This document shows, piece after piece, positions 7,582 through 15,647 of a stretch of 64,000 nucleotides of DNA. The notes beneath the pieces were generated by a model that worked only from the letters and a program-made list of their open reading frames with translations, was not told where the DNA came from and did no database searches. The position numbers and the translations under genes are program-made. This DNA is from Empedobacter falsenii. Its GTDB lineage: Bacteria > Bacteroidota > Bacteroidia > Flavobacteriales > Weeksellaceae. Where the stretch lies: positions 3,350,001 to 3,414,000 of the forward strand of contig NZ_CP040908.1 of NCBI RefSeq assembly GCF_013488205.1, read 5' to 3'. Positions within the stretch are counted from its first letter, which is position 1. Each line of letters opens with the position of its first letter.

Positions 7582-9990
7582 TTAGAAACCAACTCCTCCT
7601 GATTGCTCAGATTTGTTTTGTTGAGCTTCTGCACGATTTCGTACTTTTCCACCGAAATTATACGTAAATCCGATGTTCATTGTATGTGCTTCCCAACGGA
7701 ATTTTCCTGTTGCTCTATCTGGATTATACATTTCTAAACGTCCATAAAATGTTCTAAAAATATCACTTACACGTGCACTCAAACTTGCTTTTCCACCCAT
7801 AAATGTGTAACGCGCTCCTAAATCCATACGCCACATATCGCGCATTTCTCCTTGGATAAATTTGTATTTACCTTGATACATAAAGAAATGTTGTAAACTG
7901 ATAGCTTTCGAAACTTTGAATGTATTGTTCATGCGAGCTGTTAAACGATTTGCATCAATTTCGACAAAGTAAGGAACTTTAACTCCATTTTCTTCTTTCT
8001 CTTGTTGAACAACCATTGTATTATGCGTATAATCTCCACTGATATTAGATGACCACCATTTTGTTGGCACAAGGTTAAATGCTAATTCAAAACCATATGC
8101 ATCTACTTTATCGTAGTTTAGGTAATTCTGAATATATGCTCCATAAACTTCTTCATTTCGTAAAACATTTCTGAAGATATTATCTTTGACATGTCTGTAA
8201 AACACATTCGCAGAAATAGAATTTTTACCAATTCGTTGTAAATACCCTACTTCGAAATTATCTGTATATTCTGGCTTTAAATAAGGATTTCCGATACTTG
8301 ACATCATTGGTGTAGACCATTCTGGTACTGGAGATAATTGCCCAATTCCTGGACGGTCAATACGGCGGCTATAATTTAATGACACTTGACCTTTTTCGGT
8401 AACATCATATGTTAAAAAAGCTGATGGAAAGAAATCTAATTTATCTTGTTCTATTTTTCCTTCTTCATTTACATTAACAACGAAATCACCTTTATCTTTA
8501 AACTGTTCTGCACGTAAACCTAATTGCATTCCAAACTTCCCGAATTTCTGACCATAATTTACATATGCAGAAAAGAAATCTCTTGTGAAGTTGAAGTCTG
8601 TACTTGGATTGTATATTTCACCTTTTACAATTATTCTTCGGTCAGTTAATAAAATATTATCATTATCTTCTCTTCTAAATTGTAATCCAGCCTCTATTTT
8701 TCCACCATCTTTGATTTGGTTTGTATAATCTAAATTAACACGAATGTTATTTGTTCTGTCATCACGATCTTCATAATACTTTACTTCTTCTGGATAAAAA
8801 TTATGCATGTTTCGTAAATCTACACTTTTAGCTCTCGAGTAAAATGCGTCTAAAACAATGTTGTGATCTACTTTGTCAAAATCACGTTTGAAATTCAAAC
8901 TATAATCTTGACTTCTCCAATCTCCATCAAAATTTGAATTATTAGGATAAAACTCTTGCGTTTTGGTATTCACCATATCCGATCCAATCAGTCCTGTTCC
9001 TTTTCCAAACCATTGATTTGTATAAACCGTTAAAGCTGTCTTGTCGTTGATAAACCAGTCGAAACCAATTTTACCTGCTTGGCTTTCATCGTTGTTTAAA
9101 ATATCAATTGCACTTTTGAAATTTGTGTCAAAATTATTTAAAGAACCATGAAATTCACTCGGACGCTTATTGTAACTATAATTTCCAAAAAAGTTGAAAG
9201 AACCTGTATTTACATTTGCTGTTAACGAATTATTGAAACGACTTTTCTTTCCTTGCTCATAACCTGTACTCAACGCAACATTGTATCCTTTTTTCTTTCC
9301 TTTTACCATCACAATATTGATGATTCCAGATTTTCCATCCGCTTCATATTTTGCAGAAGGATTTGTGATGATTTCTACACGCTGAATTTGATTCGAAGGA
9401 ATTTGCTTCAATACTTGCGATGCAGATAATGACGAAGGTTTTCCGTCAATATAAATTTTTACATTTTCATTTCCACGTAATGATAATTCTCCTGTTTGTT
9501 GATCTACATTTACAGACGGAATGTTATTCAAAACCGCAGCAGCATCCGCTCCAGAAGAAATCAAATCATTTCCTACTTCAACAACACGTTTATCTATTTC
9601 GTTGCGATATTGAGAAACTTCTGCACGTACAAAAGCACCTTTTAATTCTACGGTTTCAGTCTTTGCAGCTTGTAAAATGATATTTCCTAAATTTAACTCA
9701 CCTCCTTTTACTTCTGCAGTTGTTACAGATTGTTGATATCCAAATTCTGTAATCACCAAACGATAATTTCCGTCTTCCAAATCTGGAATCTCGAATGTTC
9801 CGTCTGCGTTCGCATAGACTTCATCGAATAATTCTTTTGAATCTGCTTTATAAATCTGAATTGCAGCCATACCAACCGCTTCATTTTTTGCATTTTCAAT
9901 CTTTCCTTTCACAGGATGTTGTTCCTGCGAGAATCCGTAAATAGAGCAAACGGAGAAAAGAATAGCTAAAGTAAATTTGTTTAATCTCAT
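7582..9990 (-). CDS. Outer-membrane beta-barrel TonB-dependent receptor family protein
   Basis: After a signal peptide (cleaved after YGFSQ, about residue 22) comes a carboxypeptidase-regulatory-like beta domain (about 24-105). A TonB plug follows (about 115-230, with D-A-A-A-V-L-N-N-I-P-S-V and V-E-I-I-T-N-P-S-A-K-Y-E-A-D-G-K), then a large C-terminal barrel. This is the pattern of the Bacteroidota 'outer membrane beta-barrel' family rather than SusC, and no SusD partner is adjacent. The C-terminus carries a Gln/Ser-rich tail ending in Gly-Phe. Substrate is unknown. The upstream region holds two copies of a palindromic element, suggesting tight repression. Confidence 0.88.
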   Translation of the reverse strand: MRLNKFTLAILFSVCSIYGFSQEQHPVKGKIENAKNEAVGMAAIQIYKADSKELFDEVYANADGTFEIPDLEDGNYRLVITEFGYQQSVTTAEVKGGELNLGNIILQAAKTETVELKGAFVRAEVSQYRNEIDKRVVEVGNDLISSGADAAAVLNNIPSVNVDQQTGELSLRGNENVKIYIDGKPSSLSASQVLKQIPSNQIQRVEIITNPSAKYEADGKSGIINIVMVKGKKKGYNVALSTGYEQGKKSRFNNSLTANVNTGSFNFFGNYSYNKRPSEFHGSLNNFDTNFKSAIDILNNDESQAGKIGFDWFINDKTALTVYTNQWFGKGTGLIGSDMVNTKTQEFYPNNSNFDGDWRSQDYSLNFKRDFDKVDHNIVLDAFYSRAKSVDLRNMHNFYPEEVKYYEDRDDRTNNIRVNLDYTNQIKDGGKIEAGLQFRREDNDNILLTDRRIIVKGEIYNPSTDFNFTRDFFSAYVNYGQKFGKFGMQLGLRAEQFKDKGDFVVNVNEEGKIEQDKLDFFPSAFLTYDVTEKGQVSLNYSRRIDRPGIGQLSPVPEWSTPMMSSIGNPYLKPEYTDNFEVGYLQRIGKNSISANVFYRHVKDNIFRNVLRNEEVYGAYIQNYLNYDKVDAYGFELAFNLVPTKWWSSNISGDYTHNTMVVQQEKEENGVKVPYFVEIDANRLTARMNNTFKVSKAISLQHFFMYQGKYKFIQGEMRDMWRMDLGARYTFMGGKASLSARVSDIFRTFYGRLEMYNPDRATGKFRWEAHTMNIGFTYNFGGKVRNRAEAQQNKSEQSGGVGF

Positions 9991-10006
9991 AGTTAATATT
10001 TTTAAT

Positions 10007-10030
10007 AGTACTATGTTTTACATAATACAT
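10007..10030. repeat. 24-bp palindromic repeat, copy 1
   Basis: This 24-bp block (starting AGTACTATG) recurs exactly at 10117. With its right flank, copy 1 forms an inverted repeat of 7-bp arms, TACTATG and CATAGTA, and has an inner ATGT...ACAT. It lies 17 bp upstream of the receptor start, where a repressor dimer could block transcription or translation. Confidence 0.75.
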
Positions 10031-10116
10031 AGTAAGAATTGTCCGTACTTTTTCCTAATTAGACGTTCTAAAAAATGTTTTGTTACAAAATATTTAAACT
10101 TTTTTTAAAATTTTAA

Positions 10117-10140
10117 AGTACTATGTTTTACATAATACAT
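10117..10140. repeat. 24-bp palindromic repeat, copy 2
   Basis: This is an exact copy of the block at 10007, 110 bp away. The sequences after both copies are also related (blocks resembling CTAATwAGACG and ATGTTAC follow in the same order), so the unit duplicated is about 80-110 bp and has since diverged. The outer palindrome is decayed in this copy. Confidence 0.75.
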
Positions 10141-10289
10141 AAACCTAATTGTTGGATGATTTTACTAATAAGACGCAACAACTTTCAAAATGTTACAAGA
10201 ATTTTTAATTTTTTTTAAAAATTTTTTTCCTCGACTGAAAAACTTACATTTATCATTCAATTAATATTAATCAAAAAATTGCTAAAACA

Positions 10290-11054
10290 TTGAGTTCAAT
10301 TGTCATATTAGGTGCGGGAAATGTTGCGTTTCACTTAACTCGTGCATTAATCGAAAACACTTGCAATGTTCGACAAATTTTCAATAGAACATTAGAACAC
10401 GCTAGAGAAATCGGAGAAGCAAATAGAATTTCATACACAGATAAAATTTCTGAAATAGAAAAAGCAGATATTTATATTATTGCGAGTGCCGATTCTGGTA
10501 TTGAAGAATTTTCACATTATATTCCGTACGATGATGTTTTGGTTGTCCATACTTCTGGTTCGTCTCCAATGTCTGTTCTGAAAGGCGATTATCGAAAAGG
10601 CGTTTTTTATCCGTTGCAAACTTTTTCCAAAGAAAGAACGATGCGATATGATAATATTCCGTTTTTCATCGAGGCGGAAAATTCTGAAGATTTGAAAAAA
10701 CTGAATGAATTAGGAAATCGTATTTCAAACGAAGTTCACGAACTAAATTTTGCAAGTAGAATGCAAGTGCATATGACAGGTGTTTGGGCAAATAATTTTG
10801 TCAATCATTTATATTATATCGCTGGAAATATTTGTGAACAAAACAATGTTCCATTCGATGTTTTGTTGCCTCTTATACAGGAAACAGCAAATAAAGTGAT
10901 CGAAATGAGTCCAAAAGATGCGCAAACTGGTCCAGCAAAACGTGGAGATCAAGTGATTATTGATCGTCATTTAGAGGCCTTACAAGATGATTCGAGATTA
11001 TTACAGATTTACCAAATATTGACAGATTCAATCAAACGAGTTTACGAAAAATGA
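10290..11054 (+). CDS. Rossmann-like and DUF2520 domain protein
   Basis: The N-terminal half is a dinucleotide-binding fold with G-A-G-N-V-A at residues 8-13, then I-F-N-R-T and I-I-A-S-A-D. The C-terminal half matches DUF2520 (W-A-N-N-F-V-N-H-L, with T-G-P-A-K-R-G-D near the end). The layout resembles F420-dependent or pyrroline-5-carboxylate reductase-like oxidoreductases, but the reaction is unknown. The only credible start is the TTG at 10290, because the first in-frame ATG falls inside the nucleotide-binding motif. Its stop overlaps the kdsC-like start by 4 nt (ATGA), and maf follows 11 bp after that gene. Confidence 0.85.
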   Translation: MSSIVILGAGNVAFHLTRALIENTCNVRQIFNRTLEHAREIGEANRISYTDKISEIEKADIYIIASADSGIEEFSHYIPYDDVLVVHTSGSSPMSVLKGDYRKGVFYPLQTFSKERTMRYDNIPFFIEAENSEDLKKLNELGNRISNEVHELNFASRMQVHMTGVWANNFVNHLYYIAGNICEQNNVPFDVLLPLIQETANKVIEMSPKDAQTGPAKRGDQVIIDRHLEALQDDSRLLQIYQILTDSIKRVYEK

Positions 11055-11575
11055 TAAGTTATAAAGAAAAACTAAATAACATTAAAACCGTTATTTTAGA
11101 TGTAGATGGAGTTTTGACAGATGGAAATTTAATTTTATTACCAACTGGCGAAATGGTGAGAACAATGAATACGCGAGATGGTTATGCAATGCAATTAGCC
11201 ATCAAACAAGGAATACGAATTGCGGTGATTACAGGGGGAAGAGATGAAGCTGTTGTGAATCGTTTAAAATATTTAGGGTTAACAGATATTTACGTGAACA
11301 AACGTAATAAAGTAGAAGCTTTTGAAGATTTACTTTTTTCTTATGGATTAGATCCTGATGAAATTGCGTATATGGGCGATGATTATCCAGATTTAGCTGT
11401 GATGAATTTAGTAGGACTATCAGCTTGTCCAAACGATGCGTGTATGGATGTTCGCAAAGCTTCGGAATATATTTCACCAGAAAACGGCGGAAAAGGTTGT
11501 GTTCGTGATTTATTAGAACAAATCTTGAAAGTTCAAAACAAATGGTATAATGCAGAAGAAGTAGCTTCTGTATAA
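11051..11575 (+). CDS. KdsC-like HAD phosphatase (KDO-8-phosphate phosphatase family)
   Basis: The HAD nucleophile motif is L-D17-V-D19-G-V-L-T-D-G, followed by V-I-T-G-G (motif II) and M-G-D-D-Y-P-D-L (motif IV). The 174-residue capless form is typical of KdsC/YrbI, which removes phosphate from 3-deoxy-D-manno-octulosonate 8-phosphate for lipid A-core synthesis. Capless HADs of this type may act on other sugar phosphates (for example in sialic or nonulosonic acid pathways), and no other KDO gene is adjacent, so no gene symbol is given. It overlaps the DUF2520 gene by ATGA. Confidence 0.85.
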   Translation: MISYKEKLNNIKTVILDVDGVLTDGNLILLPTGEMVRTMNTRDGYAMQLAIKQGIRIAVITGGRDEAVVNRLKYLGLTDIYVNKRNKVEAFEDLLFSYGLDPDEIAYMGDDYPDLAVMNLVGLSACPNDACMDVRKASEYISPENGGKGCVRDLLEQILKVQNKWYNAEEVASV

Positions 11576-11586
11576 AAGAATTTGAA

Positions 11587-12171
11587 ATGTTATTAACAGA
11601 AAAATTAAAAGATACCAATATTATTTTGGCATCACAATCGCCAAGAAGAAAAGAACTTTTAGCTGGATTAGGATTGAAATTTTCGACAATTTCATTGGAT
11701 ATTGACGAAACATTTGATCGCAACGAATTCAAGAAAGAACAAATCACCGAATATCTTTCCGCTAAAAAAGCAAAAGCTTATACGGATATTCAACCAAATG
11801 ATTTAATTATTACATCGGATACAACTGTTTGGGTTGATGATGAGTCGTTAGAAAAAGCTTCGAATAGAGAAGAAGCGTACGAAATGATTAAAAAATTAAG
11901 CGGAAAAACACATTCAGTTTATACATCGGTTACAATTCGTTCTGTAGAGAAAGAAGTTACTTTTTCGGACGAAACGCAAGTTACTTTTGTAAATTTAACG
12001 GACGAAGAAATTTATTTCTATATCGATAATTACAAACCATTCGATAAAGCGGGTGCTTATGGCGTTCAGGAATGGATTGGTTACATAGGTGTGGACAATA
12101 TGAATGGAAGTTATTTCAATGTAATGGGACTTCCTACACACAAGCTATATAAAGAATTAGTGAAATTCTAA
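11587..12171 (+). CDS. maf: Maf-like nucleoside triphosphate pyrophosphatase
   Basis: Maf proteins hydrolyse non-canonical or excess nucleotides such as dTTP/UTP or 7-methyl-GTP to the monophosphate. The signature L-A-S-Q-S-P-R-R-K-E-L-L is at residues 15-26, S-D-T-T-V-W supplies the metal-binding Asp, and K-A-G-A-Y-G-V-Q-E is the distal motif. The length of 194 residues is normal. It is the third gene of the operon starting at 10290 and is closed by a UUCG terminator. The split between the two Maf substrate subfamilies cannot be fixed by eye. Confidence 0.9.
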   Translation: MLLTEKLKDTNIILASQSPRRKELLAGLGLKFSTISLDIDETFDRNEFKKEQITEYLSAKKAKAYTDIQPNDLIITSDTTVWVDDESLEKASNREEAYEMIKKLSGKTHSVYTSVTIRSVEKEVTFSDETQVTFVNLTDEEIYFYIDNYKPFDKAGAYGVQEWIGYIGVDNMNGSYFNVMGLPTHKLYKELVKF

Positions 12172-12177
12172 AGATAC

Positions 12178-12197
12178 AATCCAGCTTCGGCTGGATT
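12178..12197 (+). terminator. Intrinsic terminator with UUCG tetraloop
   Basis: AATCCAGC-TTCG-GCTGGATT forms an 8-bp stem with the stable UUCG loop, followed by a T run, closing the 10290-12171 operon. Confidence 0.9.
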
Positions 12198-12217
12198 TTT
12201 TTATTCTACAATTATCG

Positions 12218-12225
12218 TATTTTTG
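12218..12225 (+). promoter_or_regulatory. -7 element for nadD
   Basis: TATTTTTG matches TAnnTTTG, 21 nt before the nadD ATG. A -33 element was not evident. Confidence 0.5.
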
Positions 12226-12246
12226 TTTTTCTAAAAAATCAATTTT

Positions 12247-12813
12247 ATGAAAGTCGGTTTATATTTTGGATCATTCAATCCTATTCATGTCGGACATTTA
12301 ATTATTGCCAATCATTTTCAACAATTCACCGATTTGGATCAGGTTTGGTTTGTGGTTTCGCCTCAAAATCCGTTGAAGAAAAAAAGTTCTTTGGCAAATG
12401 AATATGATCGATTAGAAATGGTAGAATTAGCGATTAAAGATTATCCTAATCTGCGTGCATCTAACATCGAATTTACATTAACAAAACCTTCGTACACAAT
12501 TGATACCTTAATTCATCTAAACGAAAAATTTCCTGAGCATGATTTTGCGTTGATTATGGGTTCTGATAATTTGGATGGAATTTCGAAATGGAAAAACGCT
12601 GAGATTTTAATGCGCGATTATCAATTGTATGTTTATCCGCGTCCTGGTTATTCGCAAGAAGAAAATTTGGATAATGTCGAAATCGTTGAAGCGCCTTTGA
12701 TGGAAATTTCTTCTACATTTATCAGAAATGCAATCAAAAATGGAAAAAATATAAAACCTATGTTACCTCCAAAAGTTTGGGAATATTTGGATGGAAGTAA
12801 TTTGTATGGATGA
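12247..12813 (+). CDS. nadD: Nicotinate-nucleotide adenylyltransferase
   Basis: NadD joins nicotinate mononucleotide and ATP into deamido-NAD, the step shared by de novo and salvage NAD synthesis. The nucleotidyltransferase motif G-S-F-N-P-I-H-V-G-H is at residues 8-17 and the C-terminal I-S-S-T-F-I-R motif near residue 155. The 188-residue length is typical. It stands alone behind its own promoter; nadA, nadB and nadC are in a separate operon at 46.9-51.2 kb. Confidence 0.93.
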   Translation: MKVGLYFGSFNPIHVGHLIIANHFQQFTDLDQVWFVVSPQNPLKKKSSLANEYDRLEMVELAIKDYPNLRASNIEFTLTKPSYTIDTLIHLNEKFPEHDFALIMGSDNLDGISKWKNAEILMRDYQLYVYPRPGYSQEENLDNVEIVEAPLMEISSTFIRNAIKNGKNIKPMLPPKVWEYLDGSNLYG

Positions 12814-12845
12814 ATTTAATTTGAAAATGATAGAATTTGAAGATT

Positions 12846-13202
12846 ATGGATTGGGAAAATTTTATAGAATATGAATCATTAATAATTCAAAAACAATTTG
12901 CTGGAGAAATTCGATTTGGTCCAACTTTTTTCTCGCTTAATTCTAATCCAGAAATTAAAGAATTGAATAATAAAATCTTTGGAGATTGGTTTTATAAACA
13001 CAATTCGATGATATATTTACAACAATGGAATTCTACTAAAAATCCAGATACAAATCTTATTGCAATAGATATATTTACGCTTCAATATAAAATTGTATTA
13101 GAAAATATAAAATCTGTTTTTGGAGAAATGAGATACAGAAATAATCAATTATATTTTGTAGATCAATACAATAAAAAAGAATATTTAATCACAGAATCAT
13201 GA
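12846..13202 (+). CDS. Hypothetical cytoplasmic protein, 118 residues
   Basis: No family is recognised. The start is set at the ATG at 12846 (MDWENFIEY) rather than the in-frame TTG three codons upstream. The protein is acidic and rich in Phe, Tyr, Asn and Ile, with no signal peptide, membrane segment or Cys. It has a W-F-Y-K-H-N-S-M-I-Y-L-Q-Q-W core and looks like a small mixed alpha/beta protein, somewhat like immunity or SMI1-type proteins, but no specific motif supports that. Its stop overlaps the GNAT start by 4 nt (ATGA), so the two are translated together. Confidence 0.7.
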   Translation: MDWENFIEYESLIIQKQFAGEIRFGPTFFSLNSNPEIKELNNKIFGDWFYKHNSMIYLQQWNSTKNPDTNLIAIDIFTLQYKIVLENIKSVFGEMRYRNNQLYFVDQYNKKEYLITES

Positions 13203-13639
13203 CAAAACAAGCCTCTATAAATAATTTACAAGAAATAGTTCCTTTATTTGATGCGTATCGTCAATTTTATAATAAAAAATCTGATGTAAAAGCAGCAGAA
13301 GAATTTCTAAAAGCCAGAATCATAAATGACGAATCGGTTATCTTTTTAGCCTATAATAAAGACGAAAAAGCAGTTGGTTTTGTACAATTGTTTCCTTCAT
13401 TTTCATCTACTCGAATGAAACGTTTCTGGATTTTGAACGATTTATTTGTTTCGCCAGAATTTCGCGGACAAGGTTTTTCAAGAGAATTGATTGAAGAAGC
13501 AAAAAGTTTATGCCGCAAAACTGATGCTTGCGCGATGCTGTTAGAAACCAGTGTTACAAATCATATTGGAAATTCATTATATCCAAGTGCTGGATTTCAA
13601 TTGCGCGATGATGCAAATTTTTATGAATGGGAAGTTTAA
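13199..13639 (+). CDS. GNAT family N-acetyltransferase
   Basis: This 146-residue protein has the acetyl-CoA-binding motif A, L-F-V-S-P-E-F-R-G-Q-G-F-S-R (about 80-93), preceded by the W-I-L-N-D strand and followed by the motif B segment L-Y-P-S-A-G-F. It probably acetylates a small molecule or a protein N-terminus, but the acceptor is not predictable. It is translationally coupled to the preceding hypothetical gene and its stop overlaps the convergent DUF3820 gene by 4 nt, so no terminator fits between them. Confidence 0.87.
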   Translation: MTKQASINNLQEIVPLFDAYRQFYNKKSDVKAAEEFLKARIINDESVIFLAYNKDEKAVGFVQLFPSFSSTRMKRFWILNDLFVSPEFRGQGFSRELIEEAKSLCRKTDACAMLLETSVTNHIGNSLYPSAGFQLRDDANFYEWEV

Positions 13640-13866
13640 CCAAATTGACGTTTCAATTCGTAGATAATATCTTCTAAACCATTTAGTTTTATTTCGTAAA
13701 CGGTCGATAATAAAACGCCTAATTTTCCTTTCGGAAAACCACCTTTACCAACAAACCATTCCAGATAAGAAACAGGTAAATCGCACAACAATCGCCCTTC
13801 ATATTTACCGAAAGGCATTTTTGTTGTGACAATTTCTTTTAATATTTCGGGACGAAATCCTTCCAT
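13636..13866 (-). CDS. DUF3820 family protein
   Basis: The 76-residue protein carries the DUF3820 core M-P-F-G-K-Y-E-G-R-L-L-C-D-L-P, then S-Y-L-E-W-F-V-G-K-G-G-F-P. The family is small, cytoplasmic and of unknown function; some members are labelled quorum-sensing-regulated virulence factors. Its ATG overlaps the stop of the rhodanese gene by one base (TAATG), making it the third gene of the pth-rhodanese-DUF3820 unit. Confidence 0.88.
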   Translation of the reverse strand: MEGFRPEILKEIVTTKMPFGKYEGRLLCDLPVSYLEWFVGKGGFPKGKLGVLLSTVYEIKLNGLEDIIYELKRQFG

Positions 13867-14279
13867 TATTTTGCTACAGTTCCTTTGTACGTCGACATTC
13901 CATCTTTGAAATTCTTCGCATTTTTGAAACCTTTTTCTTGCATTTTTTCTGTTGCCAATTTTGCTCTAACACCAGATTTGCAATAAATAAAATAATTCTT
14001 TTTTGTGTCTAATTTCTGAATTTCTTCTTCGAAATTTGGATTTTTCACATCAATGTTTACCGCTCCAGGAACATGACCTTCAGCAAATTCTTCAGGTGTA
14101 CGAACGTCTAACAAAACATTCTTTTTGTTCTTGAAATTGATTTCATTTACATTGTCTAATGTCGAAGTTACTTCTTCTATTTTCGCTTCTTTTCCTTCTG
14201 AACTTGACGAATTGCTTGCACAAGAACCTAAAAAAAGTGTTCCTGCAATCATTGCAACTCCTAAAATTTTATTTACCAT
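13866..14279 (-). CDS. Rhodanese-like lipoprotein
   Basis: A lipoprotein signal ends in L-F-L-G-S-C (Cys20). A single rhodanese domain follows (about 45-135) with D-V-R-T-P-E-E-F-A-E-G-H and the active-site loop Y-C-K-S-G-V-R, with the catalytic Cys near residue 107. Such domains transfer sulfur or act as single-domain thiosulfate sulfurtransferases; an exported one may deal with periplasmic sulfane sulfur. The true substrate is unknown. The gene overlaps the end of pth by 11 nt and the start of the DUF3820 gene by 1 nt. Confidence 0.87.
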   Translation of the reverse strand: MVNKILGVAMIAGTLFLGSCASNSSSSEGKEAKIEEVTSTLDNVNEINFKNKKNVLLDVRTPEEFAEGHVPGAVNIDVKNPNFEEEIQKLDTKKNYFIYCKSGVRAKLATEKMQEKGFKNAKNFKDGMSTYKGTVAK

Positions 14280-14835
14280 TATATTGATTCATTGTATTCC
14301 CTAATCCTTGAAAAATAAACGACAAAACTGCATCAGCAGCCAAATTTAATCGTTCATTCATTTTTTCATTTTCTTCTGCCGACCAATCGCCTAATACGTA
14401 ATCCACTTGTTTACCTTCCGAAAACTCGTTTCCTACACCAAAGCGTAATCGCGCATAATTTTGTCCGCCAACTTTATTCTGAATATCCTTCAAACCATTG
14501 TGTCCACCATCGCTACCTTTTCCACGCATACGAATTGTTCCGAAAGGCAAGTTCAAATCATCTGTAATGACAAAAATATTTTCTAACGAAATATTTTCTT
14601 TTTTCATCCAAAAACGAACCGCATCCCCACTTAAATTCATGTATGTATTTGGTTTTAACAACGTAACTGGACGCGCTTTGTATTTGAACTGAGCCACTTC
14701 ACCAAAATTTGATGGCGAAAATTTAGCATCAACTTTCTTAGCAACTTCTTCAACAACCTTGAAGCCAATATTATGACGAGTATTTTCGTATTGAGCACCA
14801 ATATTACCAAGCCCAATAATCAGATATTTTTGCAT
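14269..14835 (-). CDS. pth: Peptidyl-tRNA hydrolase
   Basis: Pth cleaves peptidyl-tRNA released from stalled ribosomes. Conserved residues are all visible: G-L-G-N11-x-G, the catalytic H21 in N-T-R-H-N-I-G-F, D-D-L-N-L-P-F-G near 93, and G-G-H-N-G-L. The length is 188 residues. A TAATTTTG element at 14847-14840 lies only 5 nt from the ATG, so the message is probably leaderless. It heads a three-gene leftward unit with the rhodanese lipoprotein and DUF3820. Confidence 0.95.
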   Translation of the reverse strand: MQKYLIIGLGNIGAQYENTRHNIGFKVVEEVAKKVDAKFSPSNFGEVAQFKYKARPVTLLKPNTYMNLSGDAVRFWMKKENISLENIFVITDDLNLPFGTIRMRGKGSDGGHNGLKDIQNKVGGQNYARLRFGVGNEFSEGKQVDYVLGDWSAEENEKMNERLNLAADAVLSFIFQGLGNTMNQYNGK

Positions 14836-14839
14836 GAAA

Positions 14840-14847
14840 CAAAATTA
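14840..14847 (-). promoter_or_regulatory. -7 element of pth, leaderless arrangement
   Basis: On the minus strand TAATTTTG fits TAnnTTTG and ends 4 nt before the pth ATG. No -33 TTG is at ideal spacing. Confidence 0.5.
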
Positions 14848-14947
14848 CATCTTTTTGCAATGATTAGAAATAAATATTTAACTTCGCTTTAAAATCTACT
14901 AAATTGGTATAGATTTTGAAAATACAAGAAATCGATAAAAATTTATC

Positions 14948-15463
14948 ATGAACAAAATAATTAGCGTTTTTATATTATTTATTGGAATGAATGCGTTTGC
15001 GCAAAATATTCCGTCGGTGATGAAAACTGAATTTCCCGCTGCTGCTTTGCAAGATAGTGTAGTTGATTTGGATGGAAATTCGACAACTATAGGAAAAGTT
15101 TTTTCGAATTATAAAGGAAAAATTGTTCTATTAGATTTATGGGCAACTTGGTGTGGAGATTGTATCAAAAACATGCCAGCTTTGAAATCTTTGCACGAAA
15201 AAAATCCTGATGTAACCTTTGTTTACCTTTCAATGGACAAGAATGAGGAAGCTTGGAAAAATGGTATTGAAAAATATCAAATTGAGGGTCAACACTTTTA
15301 CTTAGGAAACAACTGGAAAGGCAATTTTGGCACAGGGATTGATTTAAATTGGATACCGAGATATTTGGTTCTTGATCAAAATGGAAAAATTGCAGATTAT
15401 TACAGCGTAAAAGCTGATGATCCTAAAGTTCAAGAAACAATTGATCGTTTAAGAAATAAATAG
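14948..15463 (+). CDS. Secreted thioredoxin-like (TlpA/AhpC-TSA) oxidoreductase
   Basis: A signal peptide (cleaved after NAFAQ, residue 19) precedes one thioredoxin-fold domain. Its active site is W-A-T-W-C69-G-D-C72, with the cis-Pro loop in D-L-N-W-I-P-R-Y. The CGDC form is common in Bacteroidota TlpA-like proteins, which reduce periplasmic disulfides or support cytochrome maturation. At 171 residues it has no extra N-terminal DUF4369 domain. It is a single gene ending at a clear terminator. Confidence 0.9.
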   Translation: MNKIISVFILFIGMNAFAQNIPSVMKTEFPAAALQDSVVDLDGNSTTIGKVFSNYKGKIVLLDLWATWCGDCIKNMPALKSLHEKNPDVTFVYLSMDKNEEAWKNGIEKYQIEGQHFYLGNNWKGNFGTGIDLNWIPRYLVLDQNGKIADYYSVKADDPKVQETIDRLRNK

Positions 15464-15481
15464 TTTATAGTTTACCAACCA

Positions 15482-15515
15482 AATGGTGATTGAAATTGAA
15501 AAATCAATCACCATT
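15482..15515 (+). terminator. Intrinsic terminator
   Basis: AATGGTGATTGA (15482-15493) pairs perfectly with 15504-15515 around a 10-nt loop, followed by a T-rich stretch. Confidence 0.8.
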
Positions 15516-15647
15516 TTCTTTTATTAATCATTAGAAATCAATACCTTTCATAGAATAAAAATAAATATTCTATAATTTTTTATAGATCATTTTTTGTATC
15601 AAACTTTTAGTTATTATTGCATTGATTTTAATACCCTTTTTATTTAT

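Noticed and set aside
9420-9680. Open frame of 86 codons opposite the receptor plug region
   Set aside because: It lies wholly antisense within a clear coding region and has biased, His-rich, low-complexity translation.
10007-10140. Possible CRISPR array from the repeated 24-bp block
   Set aside because: There are only two copies, the spacing region is itself duplicated rather than unique, and no cas genes are present.
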